NCBI GenBank assembly: GCA_934623575.1
Contig: CAKTVL010000004.1
Coordinates: forward strand, 30,390 to 94,389
Source: an uncultured Oscillospiraceae bacterium
GTDB lineage: Bacteria > Bacillota > Clostridia > Oscillospirales > Oscillospiraceae
Reading direction: 5' to 3'
Length of the DNA: 64,000 bases
This document shows, piece after piece, positions 26,667 to 36,034 of the stretch. A model generated the notes under the pieces. The model did no database searches. It had not been told where the DNA came from and saw only the letters and a list, made by a program, of their open reading frames with translations. A program made the translations under genes and the position numbers. Numbering within the stretch: the first letter of the stretch is position 1; every line of letters begins with the position of its first letter.

Positions 26667-26670
26667 ATAA

Positions 26671-26708
26671 GACGCAAAAAGCACCCCGAAAGGGGTGCTT
26701 TTTGCGTC
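26671..26708. terminator. Bidirectional terminator
   Basis: 17-bp perfect stem GACGCAAAAAGCACCCC / GGGGTGCTTTTTGCGTC with loop GAAA; works for the sigma operon and for the convergent minus-strand operon, whose last stop codon overlaps it. Confidence 0.92.
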
Positions 26709-26796
26709 ACTCGTCGTATTTCCGACAGTACAGCAGGTTGCGGGGCGGCGTCATTTTCGCCCCGCACAGGGGGCAGGAACGTCTGCGTTCTTCCAT
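26707..26796 (-). CDS. 29-residue zinc-ribbon-like peptide
   Basis: ATG at 26796 to TGA at 26707-26709. The peptide contains CPLCGAKM and a later YCRKYDE, a CxxC plus single Cys pattern like half a zinc ribbon. No clear ribosome site before the ATG; an in-frame TTG overlapping the ybjQ-like stop (TTGA) could instead give coupled translation. It ends the operon just before the terminator. Low-size open frame, so confidence is limited. Confidence 0.4.
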   Translation of the reverse strand: MEERRRSCPLCGAKMTPPRNLLYCRKYDE

Positions 26797-26816
26797 GGCG
26801 GTTCTGTCGGAACTTA

Positions 26817-27137
26817 TCAATCCAGTCTGACGGCGGTGCCGCTGGCGGTGACCATCAGCATGCCGTTGTCAGAGCCAAGCACCTCATAGTCCACATCCAC
26901 GGCCACCACAGCGTCCGCGTTCAGTTGGAGGGCGCGCTGCTCCAGTTCATAAAGCGCCTGCTCCCGCGCGTTGATCAGCTCGCTTTCGTAGGTGCCGGAG
27001 CGCCCGCCGAAGAAGTTGCTGAAGCTGGCGGCGATGTCCTTGACCACGTTAACGCCGGCAATGACCTCGCCAAATACGATCCCCTTATACTCCGTGATGC
27101 GGCGACCCTCTACGGTGGGGGTGGTGGTAATGATCAT
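26817..27137 (-). CDS. YbjQ/UPF0145 family protein
   Basis: 106 residues. [17 protein letters not shown] at the start, [21 protein letters not shown] and [19 protein letters not shown] segments are typical of this small oligomeric family (heavy-metal-binding fold). Function unproven. GAGAGGAGGGATC precedes the ATG. Part of the SPFH/NfeD operon. Confidence 0.92.
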   Translation of the reverse strand: MIITTTPTVEGRRITEYKGIVFGEVIAGVNVVKDIAASFSNFFGGRSGTYESELINAREQALYELEQRALQLNADAVVAVDVDYEVLGSDNGMLMVTASGTAVRLD

Positions 27138-27151
27138 AGCGATCCCTCCTC

Positions 27152-27352
27152 TCAGAACTCCGGTGCGTCCGGCGTTTTTCGGTACAGCAGCGGCTTGCCC
27201 TCCGCGTCCACCAGCAGCGTCAGCCCGCCGGAATTGCCCACGGCGTGGTAGAGATACTGCACGCCGGTCTCGGTGTCCACCAGCACCTCGCTGCTGCTGA
27301 TGAAGCCGCTGTCCTCCATGACCTTGATAAAACGCTGCTCCTTCTTTGCCAT
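27152..27352 (-). CDS. DUF6440-like small protein
   Basis: 66 residues, ERRFIK-like start ([16 protein letters not shown]), [13 protein letters not shown] and [15 protein letters not shown]. This beta-strand pattern matches short DUF6440 proteins found in Clostridia. It is 4 nt after the SPFH gene and 14 nt before the YbjQ gene. Confidence 0.75.
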   Translation of the reverse strand: MAKKEQRFIKVMEDSGFISSSEVLVDTETGVQYLYHAVGNSGGLTLLVDAEGKPLLYRKTPDAPEF

Positions 27353-27356
27353 AGGC

Positions 27357-28271
27357 TTACTCCGCGGCGGGGGCGTCGTTTTCCACCAGCATCTTCGCGC
27401 TGGCGGCCAGACCGGCCAGGCCCTGGATCTCGCTGGGGATGATCAGCTTGGTGGCCTTGCCGTCCGCCACCTTCTCCAGCGCCTCCAGCGCCTTCAGCTT
27501 GATGACCTGGTCGTTGGGGGCGTTCTCGTTCAGCAGCCGCATGGAGTCGGCCATGGCCTGCTGCACCTTCAGGATGGACGCCGCCTCGGCCTCGGCGGCC
27601 ATGATCTTGGCCTGCTTGGCCGCGTCGGCCCGCAGCAGGGTGGACTGCTTCTCGCCCTCGGCGATCAGCACCTTGCTGGCCTTTTCGCCCTCGGCCTGCA
27701 GGATGGACTCGCGCCGCTCGCGCTCGGCCTTCATCTGCTTTTCCATGGCGTTCTGGATCTCCCGCGGCGGCAGGATGTTCTTCAGCTCCACCCGGTTGAC
27801 CTTGATGCCCCACGGGTCGGTGGCCTCGTCCAGAATGGAGCGCATCTTGGCGTTGATGGTGTCGCGGCTGGTCAGGGACTGGTCCAGCTCCAGCTCGCCG
27901 ATAATGTTCCGCAGGGTGGTGGCCGTCAGGTTCTCGATGGCGCTCATGGGGTACTCCACGCCGTAGGTGTACAGCTTGGGGTCGGTGATCTGGAAATAGA
28001 TCACCGTGTCGATCTGCATGGTCACGTTGTCCTTGGTGATCACCGGCTGGGGGTCGAAGTCAGCCACCTGCTCCTTCAGGCTGACCTTCTTCACCACCCG
28101 CTCGATGAACGGCAGCTTGAAGTGCATGCCCACGCCCCACACACTGTGGAACGCGCCCAGGCGCTCCACCACATAGGCCTTGGACTGCTGCACGATCTGG
28201 ATGCAGCTGACGATGACCGCCAGGATCAGGACGACTAAAATGATGATGGCGATGGTTCCGGTTGTCGGCAT
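27357..28271 (-). CDS. SPFH-domain (stomatin/slipin) membrane protein
   Basis: 304 residues from the ATG at 28271, preceded by AAGGAGGAATC. One N-terminal membrane helix (IAIIILVVLILAVIVSCI), then the SPFH/band 7 domain (SKAYVVERLGAFHSVWGVGMHFKLPFIE split over residues about 28-55, DNVTMQIDTVIYFQITDP) and a coiled coil rich in Ala, Glu and Lys. It forms membrane microdomain scaffolds and is typically paired with NfeD, present here two genes upstream. Confidence 0.94.
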   Translation of the reverse strand: MPTTGTIAIIILVVLILAVIVSCIQIVQQSKAYVVERLGAFHSVWGVGMHFKLPFIERVVKKVSLKEQVADFDPQPVITKDNVTMQIDTVIYFQITDPKLYTYGVEYPMSAIENLTATTLRNIIGELELDQSLTSRDTINAKMRSILDEATDPWGIKVNRVELKNILPPREIQNAMEKQMKAERERRESILQAEGEKASKVLIAEGEKQSTLLRADAAKQAKIMAAEAEAASILKVQQAMADSMRLLNENAPNDQVIKLKALEALEKVADGKATKLIIPSEIQGLAGLAASAKMLVENDAPAAE

Positions 28272-28353
28272 AATGATTCCTCCTTGATTCTCCTGAAATA
28301 TAACGTTATTTTGGTTTCTTTCGAATTTTTCGCGGTCGGGCCCCACGCCGCAG

Positions 28354-28430
28354 GGCGCGCACGCGCCGTTCTGCGCCGTTCTCAGCGTTTTCTCATGCTT
28401 TCTTGCCCTTTCCATGTTGCTGTCAACAAC
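28354..28430 (-). repeat. Phased RGAA element with head and hairpin (copy A)
   Basis: On the minus strand: head GTTGACAGCAACATGGAA (28410-28427), then AGAA motifs whose complements start at 28400, 28390, 28379 and 28369, then a GC hairpin GGCGCG-tg-CGCGCC (28354-28367). It lies in the leader of the SPFH gene. Confidence 0.5.
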
Positions 28431-28440
28431 GATTTTGGGG

Positions 28441-28542
28441 TCATTCCGCGTCTCCGGAGCTCTTGTGCTTGTAAATGCGGTATAGAATGCACCCCACCGT
28501 CGCCAGCAGTATGACGGCTAATCCGATCAGAATAAACGGCAT
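28441..28542 (-). CDS. 33-residue single-helix membrane peptide
   Basis: ATG at 28542 preceded by AAGGAG (overlapping the NfeD stop), TGA at 28441-28443. One helix (PFILIGLAVILLATVGCILY) with a basic tail RIYKHKSSG. It sits between the NfeD and SPFH genes and is probably a small partner of that complex. No family recognised. Confidence 0.6.
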   Translation of the reverse strand: MPFILIGLAVILLATVGCILYRIYKHKSSGDAE

Positions 28543-28546
28543 GACA

Positions 28547-29365
28547 TTACTCCTTCTGTACGATGAGCTTCACGCCCTCCATCCGCAGGATACGCACGGC
28601 GGCGTCCGGCTCAATGACCGTCCCGTCGGCGCTGCGCGCCGTCCAGGTCTTACCGTCTATATAGACGGCGCCGGAGGGCAAAGCGTTGTCAATGCGTTCT
28701 GTCACGCGGCCTGTGGCGTTCAGCACCCGGTCGGCGTTGGTGGGCTTGATGTCCTTTTTCAGCAGCTTTGCCACCAGCGGCCGGGTGATGGCCAGCGCCG
28801 CGATGGACACCGCGAAGAACAGCGCCACCTGCAGCCATATCGGCCCGCCGCACACCGCGGCGATCAGCCCGGCGATGCCGCCCAGCACGAACCAGATGGA
28901 CGTCAGCCCGGCGGTGGCCGCCTCCACCACGCCGAAGATGATGATGGCGGCGATCCATATCGTTGTTGCCATATCTGCGCCTCCTCCTCTCAGGATCAGT
29001 CCGATAATGCCCGCCAGCGCGCCGATGCCCACCAGCACCGCGCCGGCCAGCCACTTGTTTTTCGGGGAGAGATTGGTCAGAAAGGCACCCACGGCGCTGC
29101 CCAGCGTGGCCTTGGGCAGCGGCGGCTCCGCCGTGGCCGCCGGCGCTGCCGGGGCGGGGGAGACCGGCGCCTCGTCGGCGAACAGGTCGGCGATGGACAC
29201 CTGGTAGCGGTTGCAGATATAGAGTATCTTCTCCATCTCCGGGTAGCCCCGGCCGCTCTCCCATTTGCTCACCGCCTGGCGGGAGACCTGCAGCTGTTCG
29301 GCAAACTGCTCCTGCGTCAGACTGTGGCTGCGGCGCACTGCCGCCAGCCGATCACCGAATGCCAT
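28547..29365 (-). CDS. XRE helix-turn-helix and NfeD in one open frame
   Basis: 272 codons from ATG 29365. Residues 1-60 are an XRE-type helix-turn-helix (LTQEQFAEQLQVSRQAVSKWESG); a Pro/Ala linker and one membrane helix follow; from residue 132 a complete NfeD protein follows (MATTIWIAAIIIFGVVEA, then the C-terminal OB-fold with LPSGAVYIDGKTWTARS). The internal ATG at 28972 has a strong GGAGGAGG site, so two products, a fusion and a 141-residue NfeD, may be made. NfeD partners SPFH proteins. Confidence 0.8.
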   Translation of the reverse strand: MAFGDRLAAVRRSHSLTQEQFAEQLQVSRQAVSKWESGRGYPEMEKILYICNRYQVSIADLFADEAPVSPAPAAPAATAEPPLPKATLGSAVGAFLTNLSPKNKWLAGAVLVGIGALAGIIGLILRGGGADMATTIWIAAIIIFGVVEAATAGLTSIWFVLGGIAGLIAAVCGGPIWLQVALFFAVSIAALAITRPLVAKLLKKDIKPTNADRVLNATGRVTERIDNALPSGAVYIDGKTWTARSADGTVIEPDAAVRILRMEGVKLIVQKE

Positions 29366-29394
29366 ACACGCCCTCCTTTGCTCTCTGTGCTGCC

Positions 29395-29423
29395 AGTATA
29401 GCGGTTTCCCGGGGAAATGTCTA
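29395..29423 (-). promoter_or_regulatory. Promoter with operator-like palindrome, XRE-NfeD operon
   Basis: Minus strand TAGACA (29418-29423), 17-bp spacer, TATACT (29395-29400). The spacer contains the 13-bp palindrome TTTCCCGGGGAAA (29405-29417), a natural place for autorepression by the XRE protein. Confidence 0.6.
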
Positions 29424-29530
29424 TCAGCTTTGTGTTGCGCCGGAGAAAAATTTGTGTGCCGGCGGCGCAACCTGAGGTTTACGTCTCTATTATACCGGAG
29501 GCAGGGGCGAAAAGCCACAGGAAATTTAGG

Positions 29531-29559
29531 TTGCGCCGGGCCGTATTTTTCGGTATACT
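29531..29559 (+). promoter_or_regulatory. Promoter of the THUMP methyltransferase gene
   Basis: TTGCGC (29531-29536), 17-bp spacer, TATACT (29554-29559). The -35 lies in AGGTTGCGCC (29528-29537), which is an inverted copy of GGCGCAACCT at 29464-29473. Confidence 0.55.
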
Positions 29560-29590
29560 CTTTGGTACTGTAAGTGACGAGGTGTTTGCC

Positions 29591-30706
29591 ATGATAACAT
29601 ACGAGATCCCCTGCCTGCTGGGGCTGGAAAAGCTGGTGGCCGATGAGATAAAGCGGCTGGGCCTGGCCGACGTGCGGGCGGAGAACGGCCGCGTGCTGTG
29701 CAGCGGCAGCTGGAGCGACTGCGCCCGGCTGAACATCAACCTGCGCTGCGGCGCCCGGGTCATCGCCCTGCTGGGGCAGTTCGAGGCCCGCAGCTTCGAG
29801 GAGCTGTTCCAGGGCGTTCGGGCCATCCCGTGGGAGGAGTATATCCCCCGGGACGGCGCGTTCCCGGTGAAGGGGTACTCCATCTCCTCCCAGCTGCACG
29901 CGGTGCCCGCCTGCCAGAGCATCATCAAAAAGGCTATGGTGGAGCGGCTGAAGGCCCACTATGGGCTGGAGCAGTTCCCGGAGACGGGGACCAAGTATCA
30001 GGTGCGCTTTTCCATCTTCAAGGATCAGGTGTCCATCGGCCTGGACGCCAGCGGCGAGGGGCTGTACAAGCGGGGCTACCGCGCCGTGGGCGTGGAGGCG
30101 CCCCTGCGGGAGACACTGGCGGCGGCGCTGGTGACGCTGAGCCGCTACCGGGGCCGGGACCCCTTCTGCGACCCCTTCTGCGGCAGCGGCACCATCCCCA
30201 TCGAGGCGGCGCTGATCGCCAAAAACCGCGCCCCCGGTCTGGACCGCCGGTTCGACGCCCAGCGGTGGGCGTTCCTGCCGGTGCAGTGCTGGCTGGACGC
30301 GGCGGACGAGGCGCAGGACAAGGAGTTCCGCGGCCAGTACGATATATGGGGCGGGGACATTGACCCTAAGGCGGTGGCCATCGCCCAGGACAACGCCCGC
30401 AAGGCCGGCGTGGACGACTGCGTCCGCTTTCAGGTGGCCGACGCCGGTAAATTCCACCGGGACAGCCCCTACGGCCAGCTGGTCACCAACCCGCCCTACG
30501 GCGAGCGGCTGCTGGAGCGGCAGGAGGCGGAGGCGCTGTACCGCGCCTTCGGCAAGGCGTGGCGCACGCTGCCCGAGGGCTGGCGCACGCTGGTGCTCAG
30601 CAGCCACACGGAGTTTGAGCGCTGCTTTGGGAGGACCGCCGACAAGAAGCGGAAGCTGTACAACGGCATGATCAAGTGCGACGTGTTCTTCTACGGCAAC
30701 GTGTAG
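29591..30706 (+). CDS. THUMP-domain class I SAM RNA methyltransferase (RlmL/YpsC type)
   Basis: 371 residues from ATG 29591. N-terminal ferredoxin-like and THUMP domain (YEIPCLLGLEKLVADEIKR), then the methyltransferase with DPFCGSGTIPIEAALIA and the NPPYGERL catalytic motif of N2-guanine methylation. Probably modifies 23S rRNA (m2G2445 position by family). Monocistronic by context. Confidence 0.92.
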   Translation: MITYEIPCLLGLEKLVADEIKRLGLADVRAENGRVLCSGSWSDCARLNINLRCGARVIALLGQFEARSFEELFQGVRAIPWEEYIPRDGAFPVKGYSISSQLHAVPACQSIIKKAMVERLKAHYGLEQFPETGTKYQVRFSIFKDQVSIGLDASGEGLYKRGYRAVGVEAPLRETLAAALVTLSRYRGRDPFCDPFCGSGTIPIEAALIAKNRAPGLDRRFDAQRWAFLPVQCWLDAADEAQDKEFRGQYDIWGGDIDPKAVAIAQDNARKAGVDDCVRFQVADAGKFHRDSPYGQLVTNPPYGERLLERQEAEALYRAFGKAWRTLPEGWRTLVLSSHTEFERCFGRTADKKRKLYNGMIKCDVFFYGNV

Positions 30707-30810
30707 GGCGGGGCGGGGAGAGACGGCGGGAAGAGTTGAGCATCCCTTAATAAATGCCCGATATATGCGTTTATTTTCATTTTGTTCATTTTCTTTGGAA
30801 AAATGCTGAT

Positions 30811-30830
30811 AGAATAGAATGTACTATTCT
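30811..30830. promoter_or_regulatory. Small inverted repeat before the lipid kinase gene
   Basis: AGAATA (30811-30816) and TATTCT (30825-30830) in an AT-rich stretch, about 30 nt before the start codon. A -10-like TAGAAT overlaps it; no convincing -35 is seen. Confidence 0.35.
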
Positions 30831-30856
30831 GCTGGTATTTGAGGAGGAGAGCCTCG

Positions 30857-31783
30857 ATGAAGCATATTTTTATCATCAACCCCACGGCGGGCAAGACCGA
30901 CAGCCGCCAGCGCATCTACGACATGGCGGAGGCGCTGCGGCAGCAGCACGGGCTGGATGTGCAGTGCATCCTGACCAAGAAGCAGGGCCACGCCACCGAG
31001 CTGGCGCAGAAGCTGTGCGAGACCGGCGAGGAACTGCGGTTCTACGCCTGCGGCGGCGACGGCACCGTCAACGAGGTGGCCAACGGCATCATCGGCTACG
31101 ACAACGCGGCCATGACCGTGATCCCCGTGGGCACCGGCAACGACTTCCTGAAGAACTTCGGCGACGACATGGAGAAATTCAAGGAGGCCGAGAACCTGTG
31201 GGACGGCCCGCAGTTCCCTATGGACGCCATCAACGTCAACGGCCGGGTGGCGCTGACCATCGCCTGCAGCGGCATCGACGCCCGGGTGGCCGCCGACGTA
31301 CATAAGTACAGCGAGAGCCCGCTGCTGGACGGCAAGGGCAGCTATATCTATTCCCTGGCGGTGAACTTTCTGTTCAAGGGCATCGGCCGCCACTGGACGG
31401 TGACGCTGGACGACGTGGCCACGGAGGGGGACTGGTCCCTGGTGGCGGTGTGCAACGGCCGGTACTACGGCGGCGGCTTCATGCCGGTGGCCGAGGCCCG
31501 GATGGACGACGGCGTACTGAACACGCTGGTGGTCAAGGCCGTCAACCGCCGGGAATTCCTGCGGTTCGTGGGACCGTATTCCAAGGGCGGCTACGCCCAG
31601 TTCCCCCGGTATGCCCACTGCTCCTGTCCCAAGGTCATCCGCATCCAGTCCGACAAGGCGGACATCGTCACCTGTCTGGACGGCGAGTGCGTTACCAACA
31701 GCGACGTGACCATCCGGATGCACGACAAGAAGCTGAATTTCTTCGGCCCGGAGGGCTGCTCCTGCAACCGGACGGCCCGGTGA
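30857..31783 (+). CDS. Diacylglycerol/lipid kinase family protein (YegS/DgkB type)
   Basis: 308 residues from ATG 30857 after GAGGAGGAGA. HIFIINPTAGK, the GGDGTVNEV nucleotide-binding motif at about residue 60 and VGTGNDF are diagnostic of the DAGK catalytic domain. Phosphorylates diacylglycerol or a related lipid at the membrane. Confidence 0.94.
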   Translation: MKHIFIINPTAGKTDSRQRIYDMAEALRQQHGLDVQCILTKKQGHATELAQKLCETGEELRFYACGGDGTVNEVANGIIGYDNAAMTVIPVGTGNDFLKNFGDDMEKFKEAENLWDGPQFPMDAINVNGRVALTIACSGIDARVAADVHKYSESPLLDGKGSYIYSLAVNFLFKGIGRHWTVTLDDVATEGDWSLVAVCNGRYYGGGFMPVAEARMDDGVLNTLVVKAVNRREFLRFVGPYSKGGYAQFPRYAHCSCPKVIRIQSDKADIVTCLDGECVTNSDVTIRMHDKKLNFFGPEGCSCNRTAR

Positions 31784-31837
31784 GACAGACGGCATTGAAC
31801 AATTTGTGAATTTTTCAAAATTTCCCTGTTTTCCCCC

Positions 31838-31868
31838 TTGCAAATCCCGTATAGTGTGGTATTATAAT
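31838..31868 (+). promoter_or_regulatory. Promoter of groES-groEL
   Basis: TTGCAA (31838-31843), 19-bp spacer, TATAAT (31863-31868), directly followed by the CIRCE operator. Confidence 0.7.
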
Positions 31869-31905
31869 CAGCGTTAGCACTCAAAGAACATGAGTGCTAA
31901 CGCTG
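31869..31905 (+). promoter_or_regulatory. CIRCE operator (HrcA binding site)
   Basis: TTAGCACTC-N9-GAGTGCTAA at 31874-31900, exact consensus. The arms extend five more paired bases each side (CAGCG/CGCTG). HrcA represses chaperonin synthesis here; hrcA itself is not in the window. Confidence 0.97.
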
Positions 31906-31926
31906 AAATGTTTTATCAAAAAATAG

Positions 31927-33900
<1,974 letters not shown>

Positions 33901-33916
33901 GAGAACGGAACAGGCA

Positions 33917-33951
33917 CAGGGGATGTGGCGTGAGCCACATCCCCTGGTTTT
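33917..33951 (+). terminator. Terminator after groEL
   Basis: 13-bp stem CAGGGGATGTGGC / GCCACATCCCCTG with loop GTGA, then GTTTTTC. Confidence 0.9.
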
Positions 33952-33983
33952 TCGGTTTTTCTTGCGGTTTTGCAAAAAAGCTG

Positions 33984-34013
33984 TTGACAAAAGCGGGGCG
34001 AATATGGTATAGT
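33984..34013 (+). promoter_or_regulatory. Promoter of the tRNA cluster
   Basis: TTGACA (33984-33989), 18-bp spacer, TATAGT (34008-34013) with TGG extension. Confidence 0.8.
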
Positions 34014-34038
34014 AACTCGTGCCTGTCGAGGACGACAT

Positions 34039-34115
34039 GGCGGCGTAGCTCAGTTGGCTAGAGCATGCGGTTCATACCCGCAGTGTCACCGGTTCAAATC
34101 CAGTCGCCGCTACCA
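34039..34115 (+). tRNA. tRNA-Met (CAT), elongator type
   Basis: 77 nt with encoded CCA. Acceptor stem GGCGGCG pairs with CGCCGCT (terminal G-U), anticodon stem TGCGG/CCGCA with loop TTCATAC. It lacks initiator features (C1 mismatch, GGG/CCC anticodon stem). The T-stem ACCGG/CCAGT has one C-A mismatch. An Ile2 (lysidine) identity is less likely but cannot be excluded by eye. Confidence 0.92.
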
Positions 34116-34168
34116 GAACCGGAGAGATGCGAGAGCATCTCTCCGGTAACCCTCGACACAACAAACAC

Positions 34169-34243
34169 GGCCCGTTGGTCAAGTGGTTAAGACACGGCCC
34201 TTTCACGGCTGTAACATGGGTTCGAGTCCCGTACGGGTCACCA
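34169..34243 (+). tRNA. tRNA-Glu (TTC)
   Basis: 75 nt with encoded CCA. Acceptor GGCCCGT pairs with ACGGGTC, anticodon loop CTTTCAC reads GAA/GAG. Confidence 0.95.
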
Positions 34244-34274
34244 CTTCGGCAATCCGTCTCGGGCTGCCGAATAT

Positions 34275-34351
34275 GGAGGCTTAGCTCAGCTGGTTAGAGC
34301 GCCTGCTTCACACGCAGGAGGTCACTGGTTCGAGTCCAGCAGTCTCCACCA
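34275..34351 (+). tRNA. tRNA-Val (CAC)
   Basis: 77 nt with encoded CCA. Acceptor GGAGGCT pairs with AGTCTCC, anticodon loop TTCACAC reads GTG. Last tRNA of the cluster; a recombinase remnant lies 180 nt downstream. Confidence 0.95.
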
Positions 34352-34388
34352 AAAAGCGCCTGATCTCGTAAGAGATCAGGCGCTTTTT
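34352..34388 (+). terminator. Terminator of the tRNA operon
   Basis: 16-bp stem AAAAGCGCCTGATCTC / GAGATCAGGCGCTTTT with loop GTAA, then T. Confidence 0.92.
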
Positions 34389-34435
34389 CCGCTTATGTCT
34401 TCAAATAGTGACGCGGTATTTTGGCGTTTTTCGCA

Positions 34436-34456
34436 TGACCCAAACCGTGACCCAAA
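34436..34456. repeat. Short direct repeats near the recombinase remnant
   Basis: TGACCCAAA at 34436-34444 and again at 34448-34456, 12 nt apart. They could be arm-type binding sites of the former recombinase. Confidence 0.35.
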
Positions 34457-34478
34457 AGCCGAGAGATCAGGAAAGCAC

Positions 34479-34525
34479 CGGAGAGGGGCGGATGGCATCA
34501 TCCGTCTCTCTCCGACTGTTTTTTT
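34479..34525 (+). terminator. Hairpin with T-tract next to the recombinase stop
   Basis: CGGAGAG..CGGATG-gcat-CATCCG..CTCTCCG, with an unpaired 3-nt bulge on each side, then ACTG and seven T. Confidence 0.6.
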
Positions 34526-34530
34526 GTGGG

Positions 34531-34876
34531 CTACATGGCCTGGCTGATGACGCTGCCGATGGTATCGGCGGCGGAACGCTTCATCCCCTCCGTGGCGTGG
34601 GTGTAGGTGCTGAGGGTAAAGCCCGCGTCGTAGTGTCCCAGGGCACCGGACAGCGTCTTGACGTCCACGCCGTACTTGAGGGACAGCGTGGCGAAGGTGT
34701 GTCTGAGGTCGTGAAAGCGTATGTGCTCTGCGCCGATGGCCTTCAGGATCTTGTCATGGGTGTGGCGGAAGGAATCCGGGTCGAACATGGTACCGGTTTT
34801 GGGCGACACAAACAGGTAAGGACTGTGGGGGTGCTTTGCGTGCTCCTCCACCAGCAGCTCCACCGCCCGCTGCGGG
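34531..34876 (-). pseudogene. Tyrosine recombinase (integrase), C-terminal remnant
   Basis: About 115 codons of the catalytic domain: IPQRAVELLVEEHAKH, then IRFHDLRHTFATLSLKYG (second catalytic Arg and His), LGHYDAGFTLSTYTH with the nucleophile Tyr. The N-terminal arm-binding and core domains and the first catalytic Arg are absent. The open frame continues to 34962, but that part is antisense to the pepD remnant, so the gene is broken at about 34876. Typical debris of a phage or ICE inserted near a tRNA. Confidence 0.8.
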
Positions 34877-35059
34877 ATGCACGCCGGTGTCGAGGGCGGT
34901 GTTCTCGAGGCCAAGGCGCGCCAGCGCGGCCGTAAGCTCGACATGATCAATCTGGGCTGCATGACCTACGATGTCCACACGCCCAATGAGCGGCTGGAAA
35001 TATCCTCCGTAGGGCCGCTGTATGAGATCCTCCGCGAGATACTGAAAAACGTGCAGTAA
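34877..35059 (+). pseudogene. Aminoacyl-histidine dipeptidase (PepD), C-terminal remnant
   Basis: 60 codons: HAGVEGGVLEAK, a short linker, LDMINLGCMTYDVHTPNER and LEISSVGPLYEIL match the very end of PepD-type M20 peptidases (HAGLECG and DIHTP motifs). The first roughly 430 residues are missing and replaced by the reversed integrase fragment. No promoter or ribosome site. A deletion has joined two unrelated genes here. Confidence 0.72.
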
Positions 35060-35111
35060 GAGCTGCGTGCCTGCGGGTACGGGCAGAGAAAGCCGTAAAG
35101 CCTGAGCTGGA

Positions 35112-35156
35112 CAAAAGGAAAGCCTCCGGCTTCATAAGCCGGAGGCTTTCCTTTTG
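35112..35156. terminator. Bidirectional terminator
   Basis: 21-bp perfect stem beginning CAAAAGGAAAGCC and ending in GGCTTTCCTTTTG, 3-nt loop. Serves the pepD remnant and the minus-strand sirtuin gene. Confidence 0.92.
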
Positions 35157-35167
35157 CCGCTGTCACG

Positions 35168-36034
35168 TCAGCTCCCGCGCAGAACGGCTCCAATGTCCCC
35201 ATCCACGCAGATGGCCTGCTTTTCGAGCGCCCGGGGGCAGTCCGCCTGCCCCTGGTTGATGCAGGCGTAGACCGCTTTGGGATTCTGCGCCGTCATGCGC
35301 CAGAAGGGGTACTTGATGATCACCGGGGTGTTGTACCCCACGCCCAGCTCCAGAAAGAGGATGCGCTGCCCCGCCCGGGTACGGAGGAAGTCGGCGTACC
35401 GCTCCGCGGCCGCGTGCCAGCCCTCGTCCTCCACGAACGTATCGTCGCACCGCAGATTCATGGCCATGGGCCTGCCGCAGTGGGGGCAGCGGGGCACAAG
35501 CTCGCTGGGGATACGCATATCCTCCTGCCGCTCCACCATCTGCCGGACGAGCTCTTCGTTGTCGAAGGTCTCCTGACAGCACGGCTCGCTGCACTGCCAC
35601 AGGCCGTAGTCCCCCTGGGTGTAGAACAGCCGCTTCTTGTCAAAGCCCGCCCGCTGGAACTGGTGATCCACATTGGTGGTGATGACGAAGTAGTCCTTCC
35701 CCCGCACCAGCTTCAAAAGGTCGTTATACACCGGCTTCGGCGCGTCCTGATAGCGGTTGATGAGGATATTGCGGCTCCAGTACGCCCAGCGCTCCTCCTC
35801 AGAGGGAAACGGGTAGAACCCGCCGGTATACATGTCGTGGAAGCCGTATTTCCTCTCAAAATCGGAGAAATACTGCTCGAACCGCTCCCCGCTGTAGGTG
35901 AGCCCCGCTGCGGTGGACAGTCCCGCTCCCGCGCCGATGACCACGGCGTCGGCGCCCTCCAGCGCCGCCCGCAGCCGCTCACGCTGCGCCGAGAAGCCGC
36001 TGGTAGATGGCTTTGTCTGTGTCCTTGAAAACAT
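35168..36034 (-). CDS. Macrodomain-linked (class M) sirtuin
   Basis: 288 residues. GAGAGLSTAAGLTYSG is the NAD-binding loop; TTNVDHQF replaces the usual TQNID motif; YTQGDYG has Gln where classical sirtuins have the catalytic His; CSEPCC and CPHC form the zinc site. These are features of SirTM enzymes, which ADP-ribosylate proteins rather than deacetylate them. The start overlaps the macrodomain gene by 56 bp (AAGAAGG site). Neighbour macrodomain should reverse the mark. Confidence 0.88.
   Translation of the reverse strand: MFSRTQTKPSTSGFSAQRERLRAALEGADAVVIGAGAGLSTAAGLTYSGERFEQYFSDFERKYGFHDMYTGGFYPFPSEEERWAYWSRNILINRYQDAPKPVYNDLLKLVRGKDYFVITTNVDHQFQRAGFDKKRLFYTQGDYGLWQCSEPCCQETFDNEELVRQMVERQEDMRIPSELVPRCPHCGRPMAMNLRCDDTFVEDEGWHAAAERYADFLRTRAGQRILFLELGVGYNTPVIIKYPFWRMTAQNPKAVYACINQGQADCPRALEKQAICVDGDIGAVLRGS

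Noticed and set aside
34275..35160. Duplicated tRNA-Val 3' end as an att site
   Set aside because: No second copy of the tRNA 3' end was seen in the scar region.
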